From NCBI GenBank assembly GCA_021775995.1, contig JAJFGS010000003.1:186001-250000 (forward strand): DNA of 64,000 bases, given 5' to 3'. This document shows, in pieces, positions 9,242-19,013 of this stretch. Numbering within the stretch: position 1 is the stretch's first letter; each line of letters begins with the position of its first letter. Position numbers and translations under genes: made by a program. Under the pieces are notes generated by a model. The model had not been told where the DNA came from. It saw nothing but the letters and a program-made list of their open reading frames with translations, and ran no database searches. Origin of the DNA: Alphaproteobacteria bacterium (GTDB lineage Bacteria; Pseudomonadota; Alphaproteobacteria; Micavibrionales; Micavibrionaceae).

Positions 9242-11112
9242 CAGGGATTTTTCACTTTGATAATCAATCAGTTTCCCCTGTTATTTTAAAAAATATGACG
9301 GATGCTATTGCGCATCGTGGTCCTGATGGTGAAGGACAATGGATTGACGGTCCTGTTGGTCTGGGCCATCGACGTTTAGCCGTTTTAGATTTGTCGCCTG
9401 CTGGTAGCCAACCAATGCAGTCTAAAAATGGGCAGTTCATTTTAAGCTATAACGGTGAAATATATAATCATTTAGAAATTAGATCTGAGTTAGAAGCTAA
9501 AGGATATCATTTTCATTCGCGAACAGATTCTGAAGTTTTACTTCATGCTTATGCAGAATGGGGGATGCGTTGTTTGACGCGTTTGAATGGCATGTTTGCT
9601 TTTGCTATTTGGGATACAAAGAAAAAACGGATGGTATTGGCGCGCGATAGATATGGCATTAAACCACTTTATTATTCACTTCAAGGAAATGTTTTACGTT
9701 TTGGGTCCGAACAAAAAGCAATTTTAGCTGATGGTGGTTTTAAAAGTAACCTTAATAAAAGAGCATTATTAGAATATTTTACATTTCAAAATATTTTTAC
9801 AGATCAAACTTTGTTGGAAGGTATTTCATTATTACCCGCAGGTCATTTTATTGTTGTTGATCCAGCAAAAGAAAAAAAAATCCGTGTCCATCAGTTTTGG
9901 GATTTTAATTTTAGAGAACCAGAACAAAAAGCAAGTGTAGAAGAGTATCGTGAAGAACTTGATCGTCTTTTTAAACAAGCAGTTAATCGCCAGTTAATGA
10001 CGGATGTTGAGCTAGGTAGTTATCTAAGCGGAGGAATTGATTCTGGTGCTATTACGGCGATAGCTTCAGAATCTTATCCTTATATGAAGACATTTACGTG
10101 CGGGTTTGATTTGAATTCAGCTTCTGGAATTGAACTTAGTTATGATGAGCGCGCAAGAGCTGAGAGAATGTCTTACCATTGTAAAACAGAGCATTATGAA
10201 ATGGTTCTTAAGGCTGGTGATATGGAGCGAGTTATGCCAGAACTTGCGTATTATTTAGAAGAGCCGCGTGTTGGACAAAGCTATCCAAATTATTATGCCG
10301 CACAACTTGCTTCTAAATTTGTAAAAGTTGTTTTAAGTGGTGCGGGTGGAGATGAGTTATTTGGTGGGTATCCATGGCGCTATTATAGAGCGGTTGTGAA
10401 TAGTGATTTTGAAGATTATGTTGATAAATATTATATGTTTTGGCAACGATTGATTCCGAATAGTGTTATTAAAGATGTGTTTAGGCCTATTTGGGGTGAT
10501 GTTGATGATGTATGGACACGCGATATATTTCGAGATGTGTTTAGGCACCATATGCCAAAATTGACACGCCCAGAAGATTATATTAATCATTCTCTTTACT
10601 TTGAAGCCAAAACATTTTTACATGGTTTATTGGTTGTTGAGGATAAGCTTTCTATGGCACACGGATTGGAAAGTCGTGTGCCGTTTCTTGATAATGATTT
10701 AGTTGATTTTGCAATGCAGTGCCCCGTTGAATTAAAATTAAATAATTTATCAGACGTTGTGCGTGTTAATGAAAATGAAGTTGGAAATAAAACAAAGAAC
10801 TATTTTCAAAAAACAAAGGATGGAAAGCAGATTGTCCGCGATACAATGAAAAAATACATGCCCGAAGAAATTTCATCAGCAGAAAAGCAAGGTTTTTCTG
10901 CTCCTGATGCAAGTTGGTTCAAGGGTGAAAGTATTGATTTTGTGAAAGAAAAACTTATGGATGATCATGCAAAGATATACAAATATTTAGATCGTTCAAG
11001 TGTAAAAGAGTTGGTGAATAAGCATTTAGAAGGAAAAGAGAATAAGAGATTGTTAATATGGTCTCTTTTAAATGTAGAATTATGGCTTGAAACGAATGAG
11101 GCTATAACATGA
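9229..11112 (+). CDS. asparagine synthase (glutamine-hydrolysing)-like amidotransferase
   Basis: N-terminal MCGIAGIFHF class II GATase, SYNGEIYNH, SYLSGGIDSGAITA PPi motif. Confidence 0.9.
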   Translation: MCGIAGIFHFDNQSVSPVILKNMTDAIAHRGPDGEGQWIDGPVGLGHRRLAVLDLSPAGSQPMQSKNGQFILSYNGEIYNHLEIRSELEAKGYHFHSRTDSEVLLHAYAEWGMRCLTRLNGMFAFAIWDTKKKRMVLARDRYGIKPLYYSLQGNVLRFGSEQKAILADGGFKSNLNKRALLEYFTFQNIFTDQTLLEGISLLPAGHFIVVDPAKEKKIRVHQFWDFNFREPEQKASVEEYREELDRLFKQAVNRQLMTDVELGSYLSGGIDSGAITAIASESYPYMKTFTCGFDLNSASGIELSYDERARAERMSYHCKTEHYEMVLKAGDMERVMPELAYYLEEPRVGQSYPNYYAAQLASKFVKVVLSGAGGDELFGGYPWRYYRAVVNSDFEDYVDKYYMFWQRLIPNSVIKDVFRPIWGDVDDVWTRDIFRDVFRHHMPKLTRPEDYINHSLYFEAKTFLHGLLVVEDKLSMAHGLESRVPFLDNDLVDFAMQCPVELKLNNLSDVVRVNENEVGNKTKNYFQKTKDGKQIVRDTMKKYMPEEISSAEKQGFSAPDASWFKGESIDFVKEKLMDDHAKIYKYLDRSSVKELVNKHLEGKENKRLLIWSLLNVELWLETNEAIT

Positions 11113-12077
11113 GTAGAAGTGAATTTAAAAAAGAATTGATGTCTGTTTTGAATTTAGAGGTATCTTTTAAAAATAATTTTTCTGTTCTATCGCAAAAATC
11201 AGAGGCAGTAAGCCAAAATAGTACCAATGAAGCGTTTTCAAAAAAATGGTGTGATTATAAAGATAGTGTTGAAAAAGAAAATCTTATTATAATGCAAAAA
11301 AAATGGTATTTGGAGTGCTATGATTTTAAATCAGAAGAAGATTTTGCAGCATTTTTACAAACAAAAAAAATTATATATGATGCAGGATGTGGTATAGGGT
11401 TTAAGGCAGCATGGTTTGCGCAGCTTGCGCCACAATCAATTGTAGTTGGCGTTGATTTTTCAGAGGCAGCGCAGTTTGCTTCAGAATTTTATAAGGATAT
11501 TCCTAATCTTTTTTTTATACGTGGTGATATTGCTAACCCAATTTTTAAAGAAAATAGTGTTGATTATGTGAGTTGTGATCAAGTGATAATGCATACGGAA
11601 GAACCTGAAAAAACTTTTTCAGAATTATCGCGTATCTTAAAAAAAGAAGGTGAGTTTGCATGTTATTTTTATGCAAAGAAGGCTCTTGTACGGGAAATTG
11701 TTGATGATTATTTCAGGTTACATTGTACTAATATGTCGCATGATGAGTTAATCAAAATGTCAGCACAGCTTACCGAGTTGGGTAAAAGGCTCTCTGATTT
11801 AAAGCTTTCAATTGATGTACCCGATATTCCTGCTTTAGGTATCAAGGGTGGTGAAATTGATATTCAGCGTTTTATTTATTGGAATTTCTTGAAATGTTAT
11901 TGGAACCCAGATATGGGTGAAGAAACGTCAAAGATGATAAATTTTGATTGGTATAGCCCATCAAATGCGCAGCGTTACAGTAAAGAAGAAGTTGAAACTA
12001 TTGTTAAAAACAATAATTTAAAAATATTGAACTTTCACGAGGAAGACGCCTGCTATACGGGACGATTTTTGAAATAA
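11109..12077 (+). CDS. class I SAM-dependent methyltransferase
   Basis: IIYDAGCGIGFKAAWFAQLAPQSIVVGVDFSE motif I and VDYVSCDQVIMHTEEPEK. Confidence 0.8.
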   Translation: MSRSEFKKELMSVLNLEVSFKNNFSVLSQKSEAVSQNSTNEAFSKKWCDYKDSVEKENLIIMQKKWYLECYDFKSEEDFAAFLQTKKIIYDAGCGIGFKAAWFAQLAPQSIVVGVDFSEAAQFASEFYKDIPNLFFIRGDIANPIFKENSVDYVSCDQVIMHTEEPEKTFSELSRILKKEGEFACYFYAKKALVREIVDDYFRLHCTNMSHDELIKMSAQLTELGKRLSDLKLSIDVPDIPALGIKGGEIDIQRFIYWNFLKCYWNPDMGEETSKMINFDWYSPSNAQRYSKEEVETIVKNNNLKILNFHEEDACYTGRFLK

Positions 12078-12078
12078 C

Positions 12079-13089
12079 ATGCCTATTTCTATATTAAACG
12101 ATAGTAATACTAAACTTTATGAGGATTATGTATCATCACATCCTGAAGGTATGTTGTATTATTCAAATAAGTATCGTTTATTTTTAGAACATATAATTCA
12201 AAAAAAGAGTAATTATTTAATATCAAAAAATGCCAATGATGAGATTAATGGTATTTTTCCTATATTTAAATCTTCTAGTAAGTACGGGAATATATGGAAT
12301 TCTTTGCCGTATTACGGCAGTCACGGAAGTGTATTATCAGATAGTCGTGATATTGAAGAGCAATTATATGATTATGCGTATGAAAAATATTTTAAAGATA
12401 GTGCAGGGTATACGATAATTACTAGACCGAAAGAAAATTCAATTTGTGATGATAATAAATTTGATTTTCAGGATGAGCGAATAGGACAATGGACAGAATT
12501 ATTTGAAGACAAAGCCGATATTTTGAAAAATATTGATTCCTCTACAAGGCGAAATATTAAAAAAGCAGAGCAAGAAAACATACAAATATCTATAGATAAT
12601 GATGCCTTTAATTTTCTTGAAGAAGTGCACGTAGAAAATATTAATTCTATTAATGGATTAGCCAAAAATAATAGATTTTTTGAAGCGGTCAAGAAATATT
12701 TTGAACCCGGTAAGGACTATAATATATACACGGCAGAAATTGATGGTGTTAAGGTGTCCGCTTTGTTGATTTTTTATTATAAGAATATTGTTGAATATTT
12801 TGTACCTGTTACCGTATCAGGGTATAGAAATAAACAACCCTCAGCATTGATTATTTTACAAGCTATGTTGGATGCAGCGAAAGAAGGGTTTTCTTGGTGG
12901 AACTGGGGAGGGACATGGAAATCTCAAGAAGGTGTTTACCGTTTTAAAAAAAAATGGGGGGCACAAGATAAAACTTATAAATATTATATTAAGATCAACA
13001 ATAAAGAGTTGCTAAATCAAACTTCGTATAAACTTTTAGAAATGTATCCTGATTTTTATGTTGTTCCGTTTTCTGTTTTAGAGAAATAA
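12079..13089 (+). CDS. FemAB/GNAT-like acyltransferase
   Basis: DSSTRRNIKKAEQENIQI, PSALIILQAMLDAAKEGFSWWNWGGTW...GVYRFKKKWGAQ typical of FemAB-like GNAT proteins. Confidence 0.7.
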   Translation: MPISILNDSNTKLYEDYVSSHPEGMLYYSNKYRLFLEHIIQKKSNYLISKNANDEINGIFPIFKSSSKYGNIWNSLPYYGSHGSVLSDSRDIEEQLYDYAYEKYFKDSAGYTIITRPKENSICDDNKFDFQDERIGQWTELFEDKADILKNIDSSTRRNIKKAEQENIQISIDNDAFNFLEEVHVENINSINGLAKNNRFFEAVKKYFEPGKDYNIYTAEIDGVKVSALLIFYYKNIVEYFVPVTVSGYRNKQPSALIILQAMLDAAKEGFSWWNWGGTWKSQEGVYRFKKKWGAQDKTYKYYIKINNKELLNQTSYKLLEMYPDFYVVPFSVLEK

Positions 13090-13099
13090 TGGATTTTAA

Positions 13100-13765
13100 A
13101 TGATGAAAAGAAAACTTGTGATTATCGGAACGGGACTATTTGCAGAAGTAGCCAAAGATTACTTTCATGAATATACGGATTATGAAGTTGTAGGATTTGC
13201 ATGCCATTCCAAATATAAAGATAAGGAAATTATTGCCGATTTACCAGTTCAGGCTATAGAAGATATGAAAGATTTTTGGCCTGAAACGGATTTTGATGCT
13301 TTCGTAGCTATAGGTTATCAAAAAATGAATAAAGTTAGAGAGAGTGTATATAAAGAAATAAAAGATATGGGATATTTTTCTCCCTCATTTGTTCATCCGA
13401 ACGTTAAAATATGGGATACAAGTCAGATAGGTAAGAACGTATTTATTTTTGAAGATAATACAATCCAACCTTATAGTTCAATAGGTAATAACACTATATT
13501 ATGGAGTGGTAATCATATAGGTCATCATAGTTCTATTGGTGATAATTGTTTTATATCCTCGCACGTTGTTATTTCTGGATCTTGCGTTATCAGAGATAAT
13601 GTTTTTATAGGAGTTAACTCTACATTAAGAGATGGTTTAACTATAGAAAAAGAAACATTGATTGGCGCAGGAGCACTTATAATGAAAGATACTAAAGAAA
13701 AAGAAGTATATGTTTCAGCACCAGATAAACCTTTTACAAAAAATAGTGAAGAAGTAGGATTTTAA
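13100..13765 (+). CDS. NeuD-like sugar O-/N-acetyltransferase (left-handed beta-helix)
   Basis: VIIGTGLFAEVAKDYF N-domain plus hexapeptide repeats (IGNNTILWSGNHIGHHSSIGDNCFISSHVVISGSCVI). Confidence 0.8.
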   Translation: MMKRKLVIIGTGLFAEVAKDYFHEYTDYEVVGFACHSKYKDKEIIADLPVQAIEDMKDFWPETDFDAFVAIGYQKMNKVRESVYKEIKDMGYFSPSFVHPNVKIWDTSQIGKNVFIFEDNTIQPYSSIGNNTILWSGNHIGHHSSIGDNCFISSHVVISGSCVIRDNVFIGVNSTLRDGLTIEKETLIGAGALIMKDTKEKEVYVSAPDKPFTKNSEEVGF

Positions 13766-14389
13766 ATGAGTATTGAAGAGCAATTGAAAAAAATAGAAGA
13801 ACTATATACTCAAAATATTCAAGAAAAAGGTATAGTCTCTTCCGCTGTGGGTTGGAATACGGATGATTGCCAATTTCTTCGGTTTCATAAATTATCATCT
13901 TATATTCAAGAAGAAAATTATACTGTAAATGATTATGGTTGCGGATTTGGAGCCCATTTAAAATATTTGACGGATATAATGAAAAGTAGTGTTAGTCAAT
14001 ATAATGGCTACGATTTAAGTCAAAATATGTTGGATTCGGCTAGAAAGTATCTTGATGGATATGAGGGAAAATTGGTGCTTAAACAAAATTCTGATATAGA
14101 TACGATTGCTGACTATAGTTTTGTTTCAGGTACTTTTAACGTACGATTTGATGCGGAAAAAGAGGAATGGGAAAGTTTTATTAAAGAGACTTTACGCCAA
14201 CTTAGTGAACATTCAACAAAAGGATTTTCTTTTAATATGTTGACGTCTTACGTGGATTGGGAAGAAAAACACCTTTATTATGGAGATCCATGTTACTGGT
14301 TTGATTACTGTAAGAATCATTTTTCAAAGCAGGTGGTTTTACTACATGATTACCATCTATGGGAATGGACAATGATTGTAAAAAAATGA
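13766..14389 (+). CDS. class I SAM-dependent methyltransferase
   Basis: VNDYGCGFGAHLKYL motif I, YNGYDLSQNMLDSARKYL. Confidence 0.75.
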   Translation: MSIEEQLKKIEELYTQNIQEKGIVSSAVGWNTDDCQFLRFHKLSSYIQEENYTVNDYGCGFGAHLKYLTDIMKSSVSQYNGYDLSQNMLDSARKYLDGYEGKLVLKQNSDIDTIADYSFVSGTFNVRFDAEKEEWESFIKETLRQLSEHSTKGFSFNMLTSYVDWEEKHLYYGDPCYWFDYCKNHFSKQVVLLHDYHLWEWTMIVKK

Positions 14390-15345
14390 CAACATTGAAA
14401 TGGCATAAGCTGGGGAGGGTGTTTAAGGCCGAAGGCCAAACCGAATGGATGGTTTCTCATACTGCTATGCCGCAGGCGCTTGTTTTTAATGATTATGTCC
14501 GTATCTTTTTTGGTACACGCAATGTGTTAAACAGATCTCATATAGGATTTATTGATATTGATCCTGAAAACCCTAGTGAGATCCTTAATTTTTCAAAAAG
14601 CCCTGTTTTAAGCCCTGGCCCATGGGGCTGTTTTGATGATAATGGTCTTTATCCTGGTAACTTTGTGCAAGAGGGTAATCGTATCCTGATGTATTATATG
14701 GGGCGCAACAACGGTACGCCACCTTTATATTATATGGCCATAGGTTTAGCGGAAAGCCTTGATGGTGGACAAAGTTTTAATCGTGTATCCCCAGCGCCGG
14801 TTTTGGGGCGTACGGCTTATGATCCATGGATGACTTCAACACCGTGGGTTATTAAAGAAGAAAAAAATAGCTGGCAGATGTGGTATTTGTCTGGTGAAGG
14901 GTGGCAAAGTCTTGAAGATCAAGTATCTCGTTACTTTATACGATCAGCATCATCCATAGACGGTATCGACTGGAAACCACGGGGAGATGTAGTGATTCCA
15001 CTTAAAGAAGATGAAACCAATGTTGCAGCTCCGACTGTATGGGAAGAACAGGGTTTGTGGCATATGATTTACTGCTATGTAAAGAGCTCTATAAAGACTT
15101 ATTCTTTAGGATATGCTATTAGTGAAGATAGGGTAAACTGGTCCCGCCATGATAGTGATATAGGTATTACTCTTTCACCAGAAGGATGGGATAGTGAGGC
15201 TATGGCCTACCCAAGTGTTTTTGCCTATAAAGGTAGCAGATATCTTTTATATTCTGGTAATGCACTTGGCAGAGAGGGGATAGGGCTGGCAAAACTTGAA
15301 GGGTATTTAATAAAACATGCAGGAAAAAGATATTCTGACCATTGA
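14386..15345 (+). CDS. GH43-like five-bladed beta-propeller protein
   Basis: Repeated beta-propeller-like blades with Asp/Trp motifs (FDDNGLYPGNFVQEGNRILMYYMGRN, DPWMTSTPWVIKEE...WQMWYLSGEGW, APTVWEEQGLWHMIYC, YPSVFAYKGSRYLLYSGN); ATGA overlap with upstream gene sets start. Confidence 0.65.
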   Translation: MTTLKWHKLGRVFKAEGQTEWMVSHTAMPQALVFNDYVRIFFGTRNVLNRSHIGFIDIDPENPSEILNFSKSPVLSPGPWGCFDDNGLYPGNFVQEGNRILMYYMGRNNGTPPLYYMAIGLAESLDGGQSFNRVSPAPVLGRTAYDPWMTSTPWVIKEEKNSWQMWYLSGEGWQSLEDQVSRYFIRSASSIDGIDWKPRGDVVIPLKEDETNVAAPTVWEEQGLWHMIYCYVKSSIKTYSLGYAISEDRVNWSRHDSDIGITLSPEGWDSEAMAYPSVFAYKGSRYLLYSGNALGREGIGLAKLEGYLIKHAGKRYSDH

Positions 15346-16030
15346 TGTTGATTGGGCATCTGATGATATCATAGAAGATATTGCAGCTTATTTGCTCAAA
15401 AATAAGGTAAAAGCGACATGGTTTGTGACACATGATTCACCTGCCATTAGAGACTTGAAAGATTATCCGGATTATTTTGAACGTGGTATTCATCCAAATT
15501 TTTTTGAAGGTTCTTCACAAGGAAAAACCTACGAAGAGGTTTTAGATTTTTGTATGGATATTGTACCAGAAGCGATCTCCACACGTTCGCATGGTGTTTA
15601 TCAGCATGGCCGGCTTATGAGTGACATTGTGCAAAACACACCAATAAAAATTGATTCAACTACTTTCTTGCCAGAAATGGCTGGTATCTGTGCAGTAAAT
15701 CAGTCTTTTACTAAAGGATCAATTATAAAGGCACCATTTTTCTGGGCTGATGATTACGAAATATGCCTGCCGCAACCATTTCAGAAGATAGATCGTCTTT
15801 TTGATGTTAACGGTTTGCGCATTTATATGTTTCATCCGATACACGTAGCGCTTAATACAACGTCATGGGATGGATATCAAAAAGACCGCAATTATAAATC
15901 TGCGTTAAAACGTCTAGAAGGGTTTTCAGGTGATAAAAAGGAAGGAGTTACCGGAATGTTTACCGATCTCGTAGAACATCTATCTGAAAGTGGTGGCGGT
16001 TTTACGTTAAAATCAATTCTTGAAGATTAG
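15317..16030 (+). CDS. polysaccharide deacetylase-like (NodB homology, possibly WbmS-like)
   Basis: DILTIDVDWASDDIIEDIAAYLLKNKVKATWFVTHDS, GIHPNF, TRSHGVYQHGRL, FHPIHVAL. Confidence 0.7.
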   Translation: MQEKDILTIDVDWASDDIIEDIAAYLLKNKVKATWFVTHDSPAIRDLKDYPDYFERGIHPNFFEGSSQGKTYEEVLDFCMDIVPEAISTRSHGVYQHGRLMSDIVQNTPIKIDSTTFLPEMAGICAVNQSFTKGSIIKAPFFWADDYEICLPQPFQKIDRLFDVNGLRIYMFHPIHVALNTTSWDGYQKDRNYKSALKRLEGFSGDKKEGVTGMFTDLVEHLSESGGGFTLKSILED

Positions 16031-16866
16031 TAATAGCCTAGCTCCGTCATAACACCTTTTGCATAGTGATTGAATATGCGCTGTTCTTCTTCAGGCCAGT
16101 TTTTCCACCCAGGAATTTTTTGTTCTCTTTTGAAACGATTTTCGATGCTGTTAACGCGGGAGTTTAAAATGCCGTCAATGCCTTGCGGATCCAGTTTGGA
16201 TAAGTCTAGTTTTGTGAACAATGTATTTATATTGGTAGCGTCGGTTTGATCTGTTTTTAAGATGGTGTAAGACTCTTTTGGAAGCTGTTTGGCAAAGTCC
16301 AGAATGAGTGTGTTAAACTTGCTCCAATACCATGAGCATCTTTCTAGGAGTTTCATATCAGGCCATTTTGTATATTCTTTTTCTGTCTTTAGAGGTCGTA
16401 TTCGGGAGTAATCCCACCTTTCATTATGGGATAGCTCTGCGCTATTATTTATTTTATACTCAAGATTTTTGTCTTCGGGAAGGTTGTAAAGGAGAGAATT
16501 ATCTAAAACACAATCTCGCATAGACCGGATAACGTCTCGACCATCCCTGACGAGGAAGACAATCCGTCCACTGAAAACGTTAACTAAGTCTTTTGTGAAG
16601 GGCAGATAGCAAGGATTTTTATCAACAAAAACTTTGTTGTTTTGATGAGCTTTTTGGATCAGATTTTCTCTTGTTTCTTTCAGGAGAGAGGTAGACTCGG
16701 TCAGCCTTCCTTCGTAATAATCTCGCGATGCAATTCTAAGTTTGGGTTCAACCTCTGTATATGCCTCACATTGAGGATGCGTTTCAAAAATTTTGCTGAT
16801 GCAGGTGGTTGCGCTTCGGGGGGCGCCAATTAAAAAAATAGGATTTTGCATTTTATTTTTAAACAA
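16027..16866 (-). CDS. sulfotransferase family protein
   Basis: PIFLIGAPRSATTCISKIFETHPQ (5'-PSB-like loop) and RIVFLVRDGRDVIRSMRD (3'-phosphate-binding motif). Confidence 0.82.
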   Translation of the reverse strand: MFKNKMQNPIFLIGAPRSATTCISKIFETHPQCEAYTEVEPKLRIASRDYYEGRLTESTSLLKETRENLIQKAHQNNKVFVDKNPCYLPFTKDLVNVFSGRIVFLVRDGRDVIRSMRDCVLDNSLLYNLPEDKNLEYKINNSAELSHNERWDYSRIRPLKTEKEYTKWPDMKLLERCSWYWSKFNTLILDFAKQLPKESYTILKTDQTDATNINTLFTKLDLSKLDPQGIDGILNSRVNSIENRFKREQKIPGWKNWPEEEQRIFNHYAKGVMTELGYY

Positions 16867-16894
16867 TATGTTCTTTAATTATAGAAAATTAAAA

Positions 16895-18178
16895 CTAGCA
16901 TGGCAGCTTATTTTTGACAAGGTCGGTTTTTATTTTATCAGTTTGGCAGTATTTAGATTTAAGGGGGTGATGTAAATCGAATAGATTAATGTCTTCTCCA
17001 TGCCATATCTTTTTTGCAATATTGGAAAATAAATAATGGGAGGATTTATAGGAATGGTATTTACGACAATATTGTTGGCCTTGCCTTCCCAGTTTTTTCC
17101 TTAAATCCGGATTGGTAATGAGTTGTATTAGAGTTTCTTCAAGCTCTTCAACCGAAGAGGATACGACAGGGCATTCATTAAGGAATGAAAAGAGGCGGAA
17201 CGGCCTTGTATAGACTTCTCTGTTAAGGTTGGAAATAACTACATTACCATGAGCCATGCCTTCTGCGCCACTTAAAGCATAGCCGGAGAAGAGTTGCTCA
17301 ATCAGGATGTCAGAAGTTTTCAGGATATTTATTACCTCTTCATTTTGGACACTTTCAAGCAGGATGAAGTCAATTTTATAGCCCTTATCTTTAAGTTTAT
17401 TGATGGTATCAATAATAAATTCAGTACCTTTAATGGTTCTGTGGTTTGGGGAGTGGGTAATTTTAATAGCTTTGTTTCTACCGTCAGCATCCGAGAAAAA
17501 ATCACGGTCTGGCACAGATTCGGCATCAACCGTAACGGCACTAAAAACGCTACAATCCCAGCGTCCGATCTTTTCAATAGCAAAGCCCACAATAATGCAA
17601 TCGGCATGTAATGTCCACCGATCCACGGATTTTTGTATTGATTTTTCAAATTTGGCCATGCGTGGGTAATCGGCAATTAGGGTATGGCGTCTGACAGTAT
17701 CCTCTATGCCGCTATATCTATAAAAATCTGATCCATAGGGAATAAGGATGGTTTTCTTGCCCATGATTTTGAAAAGGTAAGGTTCAAGTCCAGCTAGAAA
17801 TGACCGACCCAAGAAGCTACCCTCGAAAGATTGAACAAAGATATCAAAGTTGAGAATCGCTTGGGCAAAGGCCCAGAACGGCATATAAATTCTATCAAAT
17901 CCAAATGTTTTGGATAGAAAAATCTTGTCGTAGTCATTTTTTTTATTGATGCTTTCGTAATAATCCCACACCCAGCTTTTTGAGACATAACCATGGGTTT
18001 TCATGGCTTGTGCCCAATATTTATTATTGATTAGTGAATTGGGACCAAACATGAACCTGGGTGATTTTACAGGAGCGGCGATTCTTTGAGCCCGCACAGC
18101 AATAATAAGAAAAGGTAGGCACGCAATAAATATAATTGCGGGGCCTATCTGTAGTACAAATAAACATAAATTTCTCAT
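16895..18178 (-). CDS. glycosyltransferase-like protein with N-terminal hydrophobic segment
   Basis: C-terminal GT-B-like region (ITHSPNHRTIKGTEFIIDTINKL...ADILIEQLFSGYALSGAEGMAHGNVVISN) resembling the protein at 23198..24346. Confidence 0.65.
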   Translation of the reverse strand: MRNLCLFVLQIGPAIIFIACLPFLIIAVRAQRIAAPVKSPRFMFGPNSLINNKYWAQAMKTHGYVSKSWVWDYYESINKKNDYDKIFLSKTFGFDRIYMPFWAFAQAILNFDIFVQSFEGSFLGRSFLAGLEPYLFKIMGKKTILIPYGSDFYRYSGIEDTVRRHTLIADYPRMAKFEKSIQKSVDRWTLHADCIIVGFAIEKIGRWDCSVFSAVTVDAESVPDRDFFSDADGRNKAIKITHSPNHRTIKGTEFIIDTINKLKDKGYKIDFILLESVQNEEVINILKTSDILIEQLFSGYALSGAEGMAHGNVVISNLNREVYTRPFRLFSFLNECPVVSSSVEELEETLIQLITNPDLRKKLGRQGQQYCRKYHSYKSSHYLFSNIAKKIWHGEDINLFDLHHPLKSKYCQTDKIKTDLVKNKLPC

Positions 18179-18198
18179 AGTATTTTAAACCTCATTAA

Positions 18199-18978
18199 TT
18201 ATATTTTTTTGCATAAGGCTTCCCATACATATTCATGCCCACGGAAGTCCGGTTTAAAAAAGGATTTACAGCCGTGAATATCTTGATTAATAGAAGCATC
18301 CGGTCCTATTTCGATAACTTCAAATCCTATTTCTTTCAGTTCCTTCCGTACAATATCACTTTTCATGATAAGCGGCTGGCCGAATATGCATTCTCCAGTG
18401 GCGTAAAAATTAAGGCTGTTCTCAATAGCCTCAATAGCCGAATCTGAGGGCGAAAAATTATTATTGGTGTTAGTATTGTTGATTAAGCTATCGATGTACC
18501 ATCCTAGCCCGTTTGTTGAAAAATAGAGCAAACCGTTGGGTTTTAAAATTCTATGAAACTCGCGAAGATAGTTTCGATAGTCAGTGTTGTAAATTACACT
18601 GTATGAAAAAATACCATCAAGAGCATTATCTTTAAAGTGAGTGCTTTCAACAGTACCTTCTTCAAAGTTCAAGTTGTCGTATTTAAAGTATTCCGCAAGA
18701 TTTTTGGCAATATCTATACGCGTAGGGTTAATATCTATGCCTGTAACTTTTTTATTTGAATTAATTAGAGCAGCGCTCCACTGGCCATAACCACAACCGG
18801 CATCTAGAACATAGTCAAGATTTTTAAAATTAAGGGCTTCCAATCTTTTTTTATAAATGGGAAGTTCGACGCCCCAAGTGCGTTTTAAAAAATCCCTATC
18901 ATTATCAGATTCAAGTTTATATGAGAGTGTTTCAATATATTGTACAAAGTCCTGTGATATAATTTTGTGAGTGTTCAT
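18199..18978 (-). CDS. class I SAM-dependent methyltransferase
   Basis: LDYVLDAGCGYGQWSAALINSNKKVTGIDINPTRI, LREFHRILKPNGLLYFSTNG. Confidence 0.85.
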   Translation of the reverse strand: MNTHKIISQDFVQYIETLSYKLESDNDRDFLKRTWGVELPIYKKRLEALNFKNLDYVLDAGCGYGQWSAALINSNKKVTGIDINPTRIDIAKNLAEYFKYDNLNFEEGTVESTHFKDNALDGIFSYSVIYNTDYRNYLREFHRILKPNGLLYFSTNGLGWYIDSLINNTNTNNNFSPSDSAIEAIENSLNFYATGECIFGQPLIMKSDIVRKELKEIGFEVIEIGPDASINQDIHGCKSFFKPDFRGHEYVWEALCKKI

Positions 18979-19013
18979 AAAGTTTCTAGGAAAAATGGTT
19001 AAAGCTTTGTTCT

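Noticed and set aside
17294-17676. Several overlapping 89-114 aa ORFs on both strands
   Set aside because: All inside the 16895..18178 CDS; low-quality translations consistent with chance frames.
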